Of a DNA stretch of 64,000 bases, positions 30,274 through 40,621 are shown one piece after another (positions within the stretch are counted from its first letter, which is position 1; each line of letters opens with the position of its first letter). Location: positions 1-64,000 of the forward strand of contig NZ_JYMR01000026.1 in NCBI RefSeq assembly GCF_000938255.1, in the 5' to 3' direction. The notes below the pieces were generated by a model that had not been told where the DNA came from, made no database searches, and saw only the letters and a program-made list of their open reading frames with translations. The stretch comes from Bradyrhizobium sp. LTSP849. GTDB taxonomy: Bacteria > Pseudomonadota > Alphaproteobacteria > Rhizobiales > Xanthobacteraceae. The position numbers and the translations under genes were made by a program.

Positions 30274-31041
30274 ATGGCCGCCGAAATTCGTACTTTCACC
30301 TGTTTAAACGACAATTTCGGTTATCTGATCCACGATGTGGAAACCAAGGCAACGGCGTCGATCGACGCGCCGGAGGCCGGTCCCATCCTCAACGCGCTGG
30401 AGCGCGAGGGCTGGCAGCTCACCGACATCCTGATCACCCATCATCATGGCGATCATGTCGGGGGCGTCGCCGAACTCAAGCAAAAATACAATTGCCGCGT
30501 CGTCGCGCCGCATGACAAGACGACGAAGATTGCGAACGTCGACCTGCGCGTCGCCAATGCCGACGTGGTCAAGATCGGAAACCTGCTGGCGCGCGTGCTG
30601 GAAACACCCGGCCATACGCTCGACCACATCTCCTACGTGTTCGACACCGAGAAGACGCTGTTTGCCGCCGACACGCTGTTCTCGATCGGCTGCGGCCGCG
30701 TGTTCGAGGGCAACTACCCGATGATGTGGGACTCGCTTCTGAAGCTGCGTGCCCTGCCCGACGACTTCAAGCTCTATTGCGGCCACGAATACACCGCCTC
30801 CAACGTCAAGTTCGCGCTCACCGTCGAGCCCGACAATGCGGCGCTCCAGGCACGCGCGACGGAGGTGGCGAAGCTCCGGGCGGAGAACAAGCCGACCATT
30901 CCCTCACTGCTTGGTGATGAGAAGCGAGCAAATGTGTTCCTCCGCGCTGATGAACCCTCGGTCGCAGCCAGGCTACACATGAAGGGTGCGGATGCCGCCA
31001 CGGTGTTCAGCGAGCTGCGCGAGCGCAAGAACAAATCCTGA
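30274..31041 (+). CDS. gloB: Hydroxyacylglutathione hydrolase (glyoxalase II)
   Basis: A 255-aa metallo-beta-lactamase-fold enzyme that releases lactate and glutathione from S-lactoylglutathione. The metal motif is THHHGDH (about residues 55-61); GHTLDHISY, DTLFSIGCGRVFEG and CGHEYT complete the family pattern. ATG 30274 is set by the MAAEIRTFTCLNDN start; a longer in-frame reading overlaps the divergent methyltransferase. Confidence 0.96.
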   Translation: MAAEIRTFTCLNDNFGYLIHDVETKATASIDAPEAGPILNALEREGWQLTDILITHHHGDHVGGVAELKQKYNCRVVAPHDKTTKIANVDLRVANADVVKIGNLLARVLETPGHTLDHISYVFDTEKTLFAADTLFSIGCGRVFEGNYPMMWDSLLKLRALPDDFKLYCGHEYTASNVKFALTVEPDNAALQARATEVAKLRAENKPTIPSLLGDEKRANVFLRADEPSVAARLHMKGADAATVFSELRERKNKS

Positions 31042-31064
31042 AGACCAAATTCTGACAGGGATCG

Positions 31065-31487
31065 ATGCCGACCGCAGCCGAGATCATCGCACGCCTCGAA
31101 CTCCGCCCGCATCCCGAAGGCGGGCATTACCGCGAGACCTTTCGCGACCAGACCACGGACGCCAACGGCCGCTCGCGCTCGACCCTGATCTATTTTCTGC
31201 TCGCCCGCGGCGAGCGCTCGCACTGGCATCGCATCGATGCGGTCGAGATCTGGCATTACTATGCCGGAAGCCCTTTGGCGCTGCGCATCGCGCACGATGG
31301 CTGCTCCCAGCACGAGGTACGCCTCGGCACGGATCTCTTGAGCGGCGAGCGGCCCCAGGCGATCGTTCCGGCCGATGCCTGGCAGATGGCGGAAACCACC
31401 GGCGAATGGACGCTGGTCGGCTGCACGGTGGCGCCGGCCTTCGAGTTCGCAAAATTCGAGCTCGCGCCGAAAGGCTGGGAGCCGTAG
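31065..31487 (+). CDS. Cupin DUF985 family protein
   Basis: A 140-aa single-domain cupin of the DUF985 group (LRPHPEGGHYRETFR, SHWHRIDAVEIWHYYAG, GCTVAPAFEFAKFEL). Such small cupins may be sugar epimerases or metal-binding; function uncertain. It follows gloB by 23 bp and is likely in the same transcript. Confidence 0.85.
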   Translation: MPTAAEIIARLELRPHPEGGHYRETFRDQTTDANGRSRSTLIYFLLARGERSHWHRIDAVEIWHYYAGSPLALRIAHDGCSQHEVRLGTDLLSGERPQAIVPADAWQMAETTGEWTLVGCTVAPAFEFAKFELAPKGWEP

Positions 31488-31491
31488 CGAA

Positions 31492-31620
31492 TTGTCGTTC
31501 CGGGGCGCCGCATAGCGGCGAGCTATGATGCGCAATTGCGCATCTGAGAATCCATCTCACCACCAATGACGCGGACAAATGGATTCCGGGCTCGATGCTA
31601 CGCATCGCCCCGGAATGACG
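31492..31620. repeat. Bradyrhizobium-type palindromic repeat
   Basis: Outer arms at about 31492-31505 (GTCGTTCCGGGGCG) and 31607-31620 (CGCCCCGGAATGAC) pair with one mismatch; shorter internal palindromes lie between. The unit separates the cupin from a converging permease. Confidence 0.7.
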
Positions 31621-31621
31621 G

Positions 31622-32491
31622 TCACCGCTTCCGCAGCACCATGTCCTTCGCCGCGATCAGGCCGCCGCCGGCGATCAGGATCGCGGCGAGGGCGATATTC
31701 GCGCTCGCTTTCGCAAAGCCGGCCGCGATGAGGAATCCCGTCGAGAGCAGCGGCGTTGCGTAGGAGGCGGCGCCGAGCACACGGATATCGCCGCGCTTCA
31801 TGCCGATGTCCCAGGCGTAGAACGCAGCACCAACGGGACCGATACCGAGCGCGATGACGGAGAGCCATTCCAGCGTCGTCTCCGGCCATACCGTAGTCTC
31901 GAGCGCGGCATGCATCAGCGCGGCGAGTGCAGCGGTGGCCAGACAAAATCCCGCGACCGCATCGGTCGGCACCGCCTTGAGCCGGCGCGACAGCACCGAA
32001 TAGGTTGCCCACACGAACGCGGCGATGAAGGCCGCGATCAATCCTGGCAACTGGCCCGGCGCGAAGCCGGAGGTGTTGCCGGCGAGCAGCAACACGGTGC
32101 CGACGAGGCCGAGCACGGCGCCGATGATGTGATGCACGGCCAACCGCTCGCCCGGCAGCAACGACGAGAACAGCACGATCAAGAGCGGCCAGAGATAATT
32201 CAGCAAGCCTGCTTCAGCCGGCGGCGCAAAGCGGAGTGCCAGGAAATACAGCGCGTGATAGCCGAACAATCCACCGACGCCGACCGCCCATACAACGAGC
32301 GGCTGACGCAAGCTCCTGGCCGCCTCACCGCGGCCGATCCAGGTGAGGAGGCCGACGAGGCCGCCGATCGCAAAGGTCATCGCGGCAAGCTGGAACGCCG
32401 GGATCTTTCCCGTCGCCACCGTCATCACGGAGAGCAGCGACCACATCAGGATCGCGGTCAGTCCGATCAGGGTGGCAGTGCGCGGATTCAT
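31622..32491 (-). CDS. EamA/DMT-superfamily transporter
   Basis: A 289-aa inner-membrane protein with about ten helices in two EamA repeats. ATG 32491 (MNPRTATLIGLTAILMW) starts directly before the first helix. It is a different branch from the permease at 19761. The substrate cannot be inferred. Confidence 0.85.
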   Translation of the reverse strand: MNPRTATLIGLTAILMWSLLSVMTVATGKIPAFQLAAMTFAIGGLVGLLTWIGRGEAARSLRQPLVVWAVGVGGLFGYHALYFLALRFAPPAEAGLLNYLWPLLIVLFSSLLPGERLAVHHIIGAVLGLVGTVLLLAGNTSGFAPGQLPGLIAAFIAAFVWATYSVLSRRLKAVPTDAVAGFCLATAALAALMHAALETTVWPETTLEWLSVIALGIGPVGAAFYAWDIGMKRGDIRVLGAASYATPLLSTGFLIAAGFAKASANIALAAILIAGGGLIAAKDMVLRKR

Positions 32492-32592
32492 CGATCGAAA
32501 GGCTCTGAGGACACGGATGCCCGGCACGTGGCCGGGCATGGCGTCTTCATTATCGTCTTGTCGCGCCTGAAGCTACATGCTTGGCGGCTCTA

Positions 32593-33318
32593 TCAGGCGT
32601 GATACTGGCCGCCATTGATGGTCAGCGTCGAGCCGGTGATGAAGCCGGCCTCGTCTGCCGCAAGGAACACCACGGCGCGCGCAATCTCCTCGGGCTCGCC
32701 AAGGCGGTTGACCGGGATCTGCGGGATCACGTTCTTCTCCAGCACCTCCTTCGGCACAGCCTGCACCATCTCGGTGTTGATGTAGCCCGGCGCGATGGCG
32801 TTGACGGTGATCCCAATCTTGGCATTCTCCAGCGCAAGCGCCTTGGTGAAGCCGATGTCGCCGGCCTTGGCCGCGGAGTAGTTGACCTGGCCGAACTGTC
32901 CCTTCTGGCCGTTGATCGATGAGATCGAGATGACGCGGCCGAACTTGCGGGCGCGCATGCCTTCAATCACCTGGCGTGTCATGTTGAACAGCGAGCCGAG
33001 ATTGGTGTTGATGACGGCGTTCCACTGATCGAGCGTCATCTTGTGGAAGGGGGTGTCGCGGGTGATGCCGGCATTGTTGACGAGCACGTCGACGGGACCG
33101 AGATCGGCCTCGACCTGCTTGACCCCCGCCGCGCAGGCATCGAACGACGCGACGTCCCATTTGTAGACGGCAATCCCCGTCTCAGCCTTGAACTTCTCCG
33201 CCGCCGTATCATTACCGGCGTAGCTCGCCGCGACCTTGTAGCCGGCCGCCTTCAGCGCCTTGCTGATCGCAGCTCCGATGCCCCGCGTACCACCCGTCAC
33301 CAATGCAACACGTGCCAT
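32593..33318 (-). CDS. phbB: Acetoacetyl-CoA reductase
   Basis: A 241-aa NADPH-dependent SDR that makes (R)-3-hydroxybutyryl-CoA for polyhydroxybutyrate. TGGTRGIG is the cofactor motif; catalytic residues are Ser in ISSINGQKGQFGQVNYSAAKAG with YSAAK. FGQVNYSA and the end GGQYHA are typical of PhaB. It lies 251 bp downstream of phbA. Confidence 0.96.
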   Translation of the reverse strand: MARVALVTGGTRGIGAAISKALKAAGYKVAASYAGNDTAAEKFKAETGIAVYKWDVASFDACAAGVKQVEADLGPVDVLVNNAGITRDTPFHKMTLDQWNAVINTNLGSLFNMTRQVIEGMRARKFGRVISISSINGQKGQFGQVNYSAAKAGDIGFTKALALENAKIGITVNAIAPGYINTEMVQAVPKEVLEKNVIPQIPVNRLGEPEEIARAVVFLAADEAGFITGSTLTINGGQYHA

Positions 33319-33410
33319 ATCGTATTCCTTCCCTTGGACTCTTCGGACGTTTCTGAGTGATGGTTTTTAACGGTGGATTATGGGGCAGGTTTGACGGACA
33401 TCAAGAACAA

Positions 33411-33435
33411 AACGCCCGGCATCGAGCCGGGCGTT
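33411..33435 (-). terminator. Rho-independent terminator between phbA and phbB
   Basis: A perfect 10-bp stem AACGCCCGGC / GCCGGGCGTT with a 5-nt loop. On the minus strand it is followed by TTTTGTTCTT, so it can stop phbA transcripts; phbB would then need its own promoter or read-through. Confidence 0.8.
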
Positions 33436-33569
33436 TCTCTTTAGTCGAGGCTTGCACGATTGCGAAGAATATTTGATTTGCAACCGCCGCCTTTTTAATC
33501 GCGTGCAACGCACTCACTCATGTGTGCAGCGCACGCGCAAATTACACGTAAGTTACGCGTAAGCTGTCT

Positions 33570-34748
<1,179 letters not shown>

Positions 34749-35051
34749 GGGCATCTCCTGGGGTTGAATGGGGGCAGACGGGGCTGGGAAAAGGCTCGCC
34801 AGTCTCGAATGGCATCCTGTTAACGTCGTTGAGGCATGTCAATCGGCTGGTGACCGAATTCATGCCGCAGCGCATTCAAAATAGCGTTCTTGGCGATTTC
34901 GCAAGCACGTTTTTGCTGTGCAATTAACCGTGCCGCACAAAACGGTAGCGTACCCCCTTTGAAAATGCTTATTTTGTTGCGTTGCGTACTCTTCCCGCCC
35001 TGCGGCATAGCCCGCCGGGTTCCCGTTCTCAGTGTTTGCAAGTGAGAGCCC
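34749..35051. promoter_or_regulatory. Divergent phbA/phaR control region with PhaR-type sites
   Basis: The 303-bp spacer holds two TGC/GCA-rich inverted repeats: TTGC-TGT-GCAA (34913-34923) and GTGC-C-GCAC (34930-34938), 18 bp apart centre to centre. A further TTGCGTTGCG lies at about 34976-34985. PhaR repressors are known to bind TGC-rich operators at pha genes, so self-regulation and control of phbA is likely. Confidence 0.5.
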
Positions 35052-35648
35052 ATGGCGAAATCAGACCAACCCACCACCATCAAAAAATACGCGAACCGCC
35101 GGCTCTATAACACCGGAACGAGCACCTATGTGACGCTGGAAGACCTCGCCTCCATGGTCAAGGACGGTGAAGATTTCCTGGTCTACGACGCCAAGTCCGG
35201 TGACGACATCACCCGCTCCGTGCTCGCCCAGATCATCTTCGAGCAGGAGAACAAGGCCGGCCAGAACCTGCTGCCGACCACCTTCCTGCGCCAGCTGATC
35301 CGCTTCTACGGCGACAGCATGCAGATGGTGGTGCCGAAATATCTCGAGCAGGCCATCGCGTCGCTGACCCAGGAGCAGGAAAAGTTCCGCAAGCAGATCG
35401 CCACCTCGCTCTCCGGAACCCCGTTTGCCCCGCTGGAAGAACAGGTCCGCCGCAACATGGAGCTGTTCCAGCAGACCTTCTCGATGTTCAAGCCTTTTGT
35501 CCCCACCGCGGGCCGCCCTGCGGGCACGCCGGAGCCGGAACTTGACGCCAGCGCCGAGCCGGCCAAGGACACCAACATCGACGATCTGCGCCAGCAGATG
35601 AAGGACATGCAGGAACGCCTCGAGAAGATGTCGAAGAAGGACGAATAG
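35052..35648 (+). CDS. phaR: Polyhydroxyalkanoate synthesis repressor PhaR
   Basis: A 198-aa repressor. The DNA-binding domain (IKKYANRRLYNTGTSTYVTLEDLA, split here across residues 9-34) and the PHB accumulation domain (PTTFLRQLIRFYGDSMQ) are typical. The C-terminus is helical with a predicted coiled coil. PhaR senses PHB granules and represses phasin and synthesis genes. It is divergent from phbA. Confidence 0.96.
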   Translation: MAKSDQPTTIKKYANRRLYNTGTSTYVTLEDLASMVKDGEDFLVYDAKSGDDITRSVLAQIIFEQENKAGQNLLPTTFLRQLIRFYGDSMQMVVPKYLEQAIASLTQEQEKFRKQIATSLSGTPFAPLEEQVRRNMELFQQTFSMFKPFVPTAGRPAGTPEPELDASAEPAKDTNIDDLRQQMKDMQERLEKMSKKDE

Positions 35649-35673
35649 TCTTTCGTTCACTTGGCGGCTTGGG

Positions 35674-35691
35674 TCCTGGCTTTCGCCAGGA
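35674..35691. terminator. Hairpin between phaR and the aminotransferase
   Basis: TCCTGGC-TTTC-GCCAGGA, a 7-bp stem with a 4-nt loop, lies 25 bp past the phaR stop between converging genes. It has no clear U-tract. Confidence 0.45.
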
Positions 35692-35706
35692 TGACGGTGG
35701 GGGAAG

Positions 35707-36594
35707 CTACGCCGCCAGCTTCACCGCATGCGCGAAATCCCAATAGAGCTTGCGCGCTTTCGTGTAGAGCGGCCCGGGCTTCAGCTCGCGCTGGTCAATA
35801 CGAATCACAGGCGAGACCTTTGCAAAGTTGCCGGTGGAAAAGATTTCGTCGGCGGCGAGGAAGTCGGCATAGCGCAACGTCTTTTCGATCACAGTGACGC
35901 CGTCGGCACGGAGCAGGCCGATGACGCGCTGGCGCGTGATGCCGTTGAGGAACGTGCCGTTCGGCACCGGCGTGAAGACCACACCGTCCTTGGCCATGAA
36001 CACGTTGGAATTGCCGAACTCCGCGACGTTGCCGAGCATGTCGAGCATCAGCGCGTTCTGGAAGCCGCGCGAGGCGGCTTCGGCTAGCGCCCGCGAATTG
36101 TTCGGATAAAGGCAGGCCGCCTTTGCCTCGACCGGCGCACATTCGGCGGTGGGCCTGCGGAACGGCGACAGCGTGATCGCGTTGCCGACCGGCTTCGGCA
36201 GCGGCGCCTCGTAGATGCACAGGCACCAATTGGTGGTCTCGGGGTCGAACAGCACGCCGCCGCCGGCGCCGTTCTGCGCCCAGTACATCGGGCGGACATA
36301 GAGCTCGGCATTCGCTGCGAAGCGCGCAATGCCTTCGTTTGCGAGCGTGAGCCAGGTGCCGGCATCGACCACCGGCTTAAGGCCAAAGTTGATCGCGGAT
36401 TGATTGGCGCGGGCGACGTGGCGGTCGAGATCGGGCGCGACACCTTCGAACGCGCGTGCACCGTCGAACACCACCGAGCCGAGCCAGGCCGCATGCGTGC
36501 GCGGCCCCATGATCGGCACGTTGCCGTCATGCCATTGGCCCTCGAAGAAGGTCCAGCTCGGCGAATATTCGATGGGTTTCTTGATCTCGGCCAT
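35707..36594 (-). CDS. Branched-chain-amino-acid aminotransferase (class IV PLP)
   Basis: A 295-aa fold-type IV aminotransferase. The PLP lysine is in VEAKAACLYPNNSRA, the phosphate-binding turn in EFGNSNVF and TFLNGITRQRVI. This fits the IlvE family, though D-amino-acid or aminodeoxychorismate members share the fold. The second ATG (36594) has AAGGG 9 nt upstream; the first (36603) touches the same site. Confidence 0.88.
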   Translation of the reverse strand: MAEIKKPIEYSPSWTFFEGQWHDGNVPIMGPRTHAAWLGSVVFDGARAFEGVAPDLDRHVARANQSAINFGLKPVVDAGTWLTLANEGIARFAANAELYVRPMYWAQNGAGGGVLFDPETTNWCLCIYEAPLPKPVGNAITLSPFRRPTAECAPVEAKAACLYPNNSRALAEAASRGFQNALMLDMLGNVAEFGNSNVFMAKDGVVFTPVPNGTFLNGITRQRVIGLLRADGVTVIEKTLRYADFLAADEIFSTGNFAKVSPVIRIDQRELKPGPLYTKARKLYWDFAHAVKLAA

Positions 36595-36752
36595 GACCGG
36601 CATCCCTTGGAAATATTGGGCACTATTCTCCCAATGTCTAAAGGATTTCCTGCGGGAATGGCACCCTCCCCTGGAGGGTCAGCGACAGTGCGGAGGCGGC
36701 ATCAAATCGAGCACAAAGCGGCTATAATGCGGATTACGTTACGGAGTTTTCC

Positions 36753-37688
36753 ATGCCGCTCGACCCGCTCGCCAAGCGCTTGTTGACCATGATGGCTGCG
36801 GCCGCACCGCAGACGCCGAGTCGGCCGAGCGTCGAGGCGCGGCGGCAGTCGCTGGCAAAGCTGATGCAATTCGCGCGCACTGATGCGCCGGATGTGACGA
36901 CGTCCGACGGCACGCTTCCCGGTCCCGGCGGAAAACGTCCCTATCGGCTATACACACCCCCGAGCGCCGGTGAGCGCGCGCCGGGCTTCGTGTTCTTTCA
37001 TGGCGGCGGTCTGGTCGCCGGCAGCGTTTTGACGCACGACCGTATCGCGGCGGCGCTCGCACATGCGACCGGCTGCCGTCTCGTCTCGGTCGACTACCGA
37101 CTCGCACCCGAGCACAAATTTCCCGCCGCCGTGGACGATGCCATTGCGGCGACCGAATGGGTGGCGCGCGAAGCCTCGTCCCTCGGCATCGATGCCGAGC
37201 GGCTGGTGATCGGCGGCGATTCCGCAGGCGCCACGTTGGCTGCGATCGTGTGCCAGGAGGCGCAGCAAAGCGCCGGCCTGTCGATCGTCGCGCAATGCCT
37301 GATCTGTCCTGTGCTGGATTTCGAGGAGACCTCGCCCTCGCGCGAGGCGTTCGCCGAAGGTTATTTGATCGATCGCGCCACGATCGAGGCGGATCTCGCC
37401 GACTACCTGCCGGACGGCATCGATGCCGCCGATCCCCGCATCTCGCCGCTGCGCGCGACGCGGCTTGCGGGCCTGCCGACCGCGATCATCCACACCGCCG
37501 AATTCGACCCGATGCGCGACGAAGGCAATGCCTATGCCCGCAAGCTGCTTACAGCCGGCGTCGCCGTCGAGCACGTTTGCCACGACGGCATGGTTCACAA
37601 TTTTCACGCCATGGGCGCGATCCTGCCGCAGGCGCAGCTCGTGCTGTCGCAGATCGGTGAGCAGGTGCGGCGCGCAGTCGCAAGGTGA
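36753..37688 (+). CDS. Alpha/beta hydrolase, hormone-sensitive-lipase family
   Basis: A 311-aa esterase/lipase. The oxyanion motif is FFHGGGLVAGS, the nucleophile is GDSAGAT (Ser about 154), with Asp in EFDPMRDEG and His in GMVHNFHAMG. YRLAPEHKFPAA is an HSL hallmark. ACGGAG precedes the ATG. The substrate is an ester of unknown type. Confidence 0.9.
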   Translation: MPLDPLAKRLLTMMAAAAPQTPSRPSVEARRQSLAKLMQFARTDAPDVTTSDGTLPGPGGKRPYRLYTPPSAGERAPGFVFFHGGGLVAGSVLTHDRIAAALAHATGCRLVSVDYRLAPEHKFPAAVDDAIAATEWVAREASSLGIDAERLVIGGDSAGATLAAIVCQEAQQSAGLSIVAQCLICPVLDFEETSPSREAFAEGYLIDRATIEADLADYLPDGIDAADPRISPLRATRLAGLPTAIIHTAEFDPMRDEGNAYARKLLTAGVAVEHVCHDGMVHNFHAMGAILPQAQLVLSQIGEQVRRAVAR

Positions 37689-37733
37689 GGTGCGACGCTC
37701 CCCTTAGCCCTCACCAGAGAAGGGAAGATGGCA

Positions 37734-37982
37734 TCACGCCCGCGCGTTGAGCACAGCTCTTGCCGCCACGACGTATTCCGGCCAATGCCCGTCCGCGTAA
37801 CGTTCGGCCTGGCGTTCGCAGGTGACGTCGGGCGCATGCGCCGCCGCGATCATCCGTGCAAAATGCTCTTCGGCCACCGTCGTATCGTCAGCCACGGGCG
37901 CCGGCGTCGCGGCGGCAAGTGCGGTCGGAGCAACCGCGAGCCCCGCCAGTCCGGCAAGCAGGATGCGGCGTGACGTCTTCAT
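37734..37982 (-). CDS. Small exported protein, function unknown
   Basis: An 82-aa protein with an N-terminal export signal (SRRILLAGLAGLAVAP, possibly Tat type, cleavage near ALAAA). The mature part is about 57 residues with one cysteine (DVTCERQAERYADG). I do not recognise the family. Confidence 0.6.
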   Translation of the reverse strand: MKTSRRILLAGLAGLAVAPTALAAATPAPVADDTTVAEEHFARMIAAAHAPDVTCERQAERYADGHWPEYVVAARAVLNARA

Positions 37983-38352
37983 GGCTATCGTCCTTCATTG
38001 TCCGGCCTGCACTCTGGCCGGCGAGTGTGTCAGTGCGATCACGGCAGGGTAACCGCGCACAACGGTGCCGTCCATCGCTTGACGCTGCGGACGCCGCTCT
38101 ATGCCGTGCGCAACAGACCGCGGTCTTGGTGGATTTTCGGTAAAACGCCGCTTCCGCATTTTCACGGATGCCAACGCAAGGGCAACAACCGCCTGTCGTT
38201 GATGATGAAGGGCTTTTCGCGTTTCAGCGCGCACGTACATGGTGCCCGACGCGTGAACCAATTGTTAGCCCTCCCGCGCGATTGCCCTCCGCCTTACCTC
38301 TCGGCAAATAAGCTTGCGACAGACTGGGCCGGCTTCGTCAGGGAGGTTGGGA
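37983..38352. other. 370-bp intergenic region
   Basis: It separates the small exported gene from the diguanylate cyclase. No gene, repeat or clear promoter was recognised apart from the GGGAGG ribosome site near 38341. Confidence 0.4.
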
Positions 38353-39936
38353 ATGCCCCGTTTGGTGTCGGAACGAACGTTTCTGGCCGGAAAGATCATC
38401 TTCAACTTCGGTCAATCGACCATCGATTGCGTCGTGCGCCGAATGTCAGAAGACGGCGCGACACTGGAGATGCAGAGCAGCCTCGGCGTGCCCGAACGAT
38501 TCCACCTCAGGCTCGCAAGCCAGGAGATCATCTCCTGCCGCGTGCTCTGGCGGTCGGACCGCCAGGTCGGGGTCGCACTCGGAGCGGAAGATCATGTCGA
38601 ACCCAAAACCGAGAATGAGCCCGGGCGGAGCGCCGACTCGCTGCTGCGCGGGCAGATGCTTGCGCTTCGCGCGGCACTCGATTTCGTCCCGCTCGGCATC
38701 GTGCTGCTCGATGCCAATCTCCGCGCGCAGTTGATCAACCGCGCGTTTCGGCGGATGTGGCTGTTGCCGGATGAAGTTGCCAACAGCAATCCGTCTTTTG
38801 CGACGCTGATGCACCATGGCCGCGATACGCTCGCCTATGAGGTTCCGCCGGCCGAGCTTGAAGCCTATGTCGCCGAGCGTGTCGGTCAAATACAGGCGGG
38901 TGATGCGTCCCCACGCGATCTGCGCCGCTCCGGCGGCGACGTCATTCGCATGCAATGCACGCCGCTGCCTGACGGCGGGCGGATGCTGACCTATACGCCC
39001 GTCACCGACATCGTGCGCTATTCTGACGAGTTGAAGTTGTTGCGCGACGCACTCGAGAATGTCGAGGACGGCGTGCTGTTGCTCGACCGCGATCTCAACG
39101 CCAGCTTCATGAACCGGCGAATGCGGCGGTTCTGGGAGGTGAGTGAGCAAGAGGCCGCCGACCGCCCGACCTACGCATCGCTGGTAAGCCGGGCGCAGCG
39201 CGCGAGCGCGCCGGATCTGCCGGCGAACGAATTGACGAGGTTTCCCACCAAGCGCATCGCCGAAGTCAAGGCCGGCGATCATGTGCGCGACCTCCAGACG
39301 CCGGACGGGCGGCGAATCAGGGCCCATTGCACCACGATGTCGAATGGAGGTCGCATGTTGACCTATGTCGACATCACCGATCTCACCAACAAGGCCAATA
39401 TGTTGGAGCGGCTCGCGACCACCGACCCGCTGACGGGCCTCTATAACCGCCGCCATTTTCTCGGCTCTCTCGATGCGGAATGGAGCCGCTTCCAACGCTA
39501 CTACCGCTCCGTCTCGGTCCTGATGCTCGACATCGACCATTTCAAATCGGTCAACGACCGCTATGGTCACGCGGTCGGCGACGAGGCGATCAAGGCGGTT
39601 GGGGCTGCGTGCATCGCTGGCAAACGCAAGTCCGATCTCGTCGGTCGCCTTGGCGGCGAGGAATTTGCGGTCCTCCTGCCCGAGACCAGCCTGTCCCGTG
39701 CAAGGATGGTGGCCGAGCGCATCCGCAAGGGTGTGATGAGCTCGCAGATCTTTGCCGACAAGATTCAGTTCGGCCTTACCGTGAGCATCGGCATCGCGGA
39801 GGCCACCGTCAGCATGTCCGGCATCGACGCACTGATGGGCGCGGCCGATCATGCGCTCTATCAGGCCAAGGCCGAAGGCCGCAATCGCTGCATCTCCTGG
39901 GAGCCCCCGCTGCCTGCAAGCAAGGCGGCGGAGTGA
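38353..39936 (+). CDS. Diguanylate cyclase with PilZ-like, two PAS and GGDEF domains
   Basis: A 527-aa cytoplasmic signalling protein that makes cyclic di-GMP. Residues 1-80 resemble a PilZ fold with a weak motif (RRMSEDGA). Two PAS repeats follow (about 100-225 and 230-350), with the recurring DGGRMLTY / NGGRMLTY pattern. The GGDEF domain begins at DPLTGLYNRR and has GGEEF near residue 433. RKSD five residues earlier is an intact RxxD inhibitory site, so product feedback is expected. GGGAGG lies upstream of ATG 38353. Confidence 0.92.
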   Translation: MPRLVSERTFLAGKIIFNFGQSTIDCVVRRMSEDGATLEMQSSLGVPERFHLRLASQEIISCRVLWRSDRQVGVALGAEDHVEPKTENEPGRSADSLLRGQMLALRAALDFVPLGIVLLDANLRAQLINRAFRRMWLLPDEVANSNPSFATLMHHGRDTLAYEVPPAELEAYVAERVGQIQAGDASPRDLRRSGGDVIRMQCTPLPDGGRMLTYTPVTDIVRYSDELKLLRDALENVEDGVLLLDRDLNASFMNRRMRRFWEVSEQEAADRPTYASLVSRAQRASAPDLPANELTRFPTKRIAEVKAGDHVRDLQTPDGRRIRAHCTTMSNGGRMLTYVDITDLTNKANMLERLATTDPLTGLYNRRHFLGSLDAEWSRFQRYYRSVSVLMLDIDHFKSVNDRYGHAVGDEAIKAVGAACIAGKRKSDLVGRLGGEEFAVLLPETSLSRARMVAERIRKGVMSSQIFADKIQFGLTVSIGIAEATVSMSGIDALMGAADHALYQAKAEGRNRCISWEPPLPASKAAE

Positions 39937-39951
39937 CCCTCGGAGCAGCTT

Positions 39952-40512
39952 CTACTCCGGCACCGGCACGTCGAATGTGTTCAGCGTGACCGAGACCATG
40001 CAGTAGACGCCGACGAGATAAGAGAGTTCGGCCGCGCCGTGCTCGCCGAACTCCTTCACCGCGGCCCGATAGGTCAGCTCCGGCAGTACGCCGCCGCTGA
40101 CCAGCGCGGACGCCATGTCGTAGGCGACCGCCTCTTGCTTGGTGAGATCGACCGGCCGCTGTCCGGCAACGATGGTCGCGAGTTTTTCGTCGGATAGTCC
40201 GCGCTGCTCGGCGACCAGCACATGGGCATAGAGCTCGTAGCCGGAGCGGAAATGCGAACCGGTGACGAGGATCGCGACCTCGCGCACCGGCGCCGGCAGC
40301 AGGGGGTTCGACGCGATCGCCTTGACCAGCTCCCACACGGCCTTGCCGAAGCGCGGCTCGCGAATCCAGGGATTCCACGGACCGAGCAGCGCGCCGTCGT
40401 CGCGCATGTTCACGAAGCCCTTGAAGTGGTCCTTGATGCCGGCCTGCATGTCGTCATAGAGCGGCTTCTGTTCGGCACTCAGGTCTTTCGGATCGAGAAT
40501 GGGAAGGCGCAC
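39952..40512 (-). CDS. Carboxymuconolactone-decarboxylase-family protein without CxxC
   Basis: A 186-aa all-helical CMD-fold protein (REVAILVTGSHFRSGYELYAH at about residue 75). The redox CxxC of AhpD is absent: the site reads GYELYAH. It is therefore unlikely to be a peroxidase and may be a decarboxylase or a cofactor-binding relative. GTG 40512 (VRLPILDPKDLS) is preferred, with GAGGAG about 8 nt upstream. It lies 109 bp downstream of the CMD pair and may join its transcript. Confidence 0.8.
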   Translation of the reverse strand: MRLPILDPKDLSAEQKPLYDDMQAGIKDHFKGFVNMRDDGALLGPWNPWIREPRFGKAVWELVKAIASNPLLPAPVREVAILVTGSHFRSGYELYAHVLVAEQRGLSDEKLATIVAGQRPVDLTKQEAVAYDMASALVSGGVLPELTYRAAVKEFGEHGAAELSYLVGVYCMVSVTLNTFDVPVPE

Positions 40513-40621
40513 GGCAGGATCTCCTCGTTGAGAGGATGCGAAGCTCGCGCGCGTGCACGCGCAAGGCAAGTGAAGTTGCCGTGACATTCGGTTCCCCGCG
40601 GGGACCGCCCGACAGCGTCGG

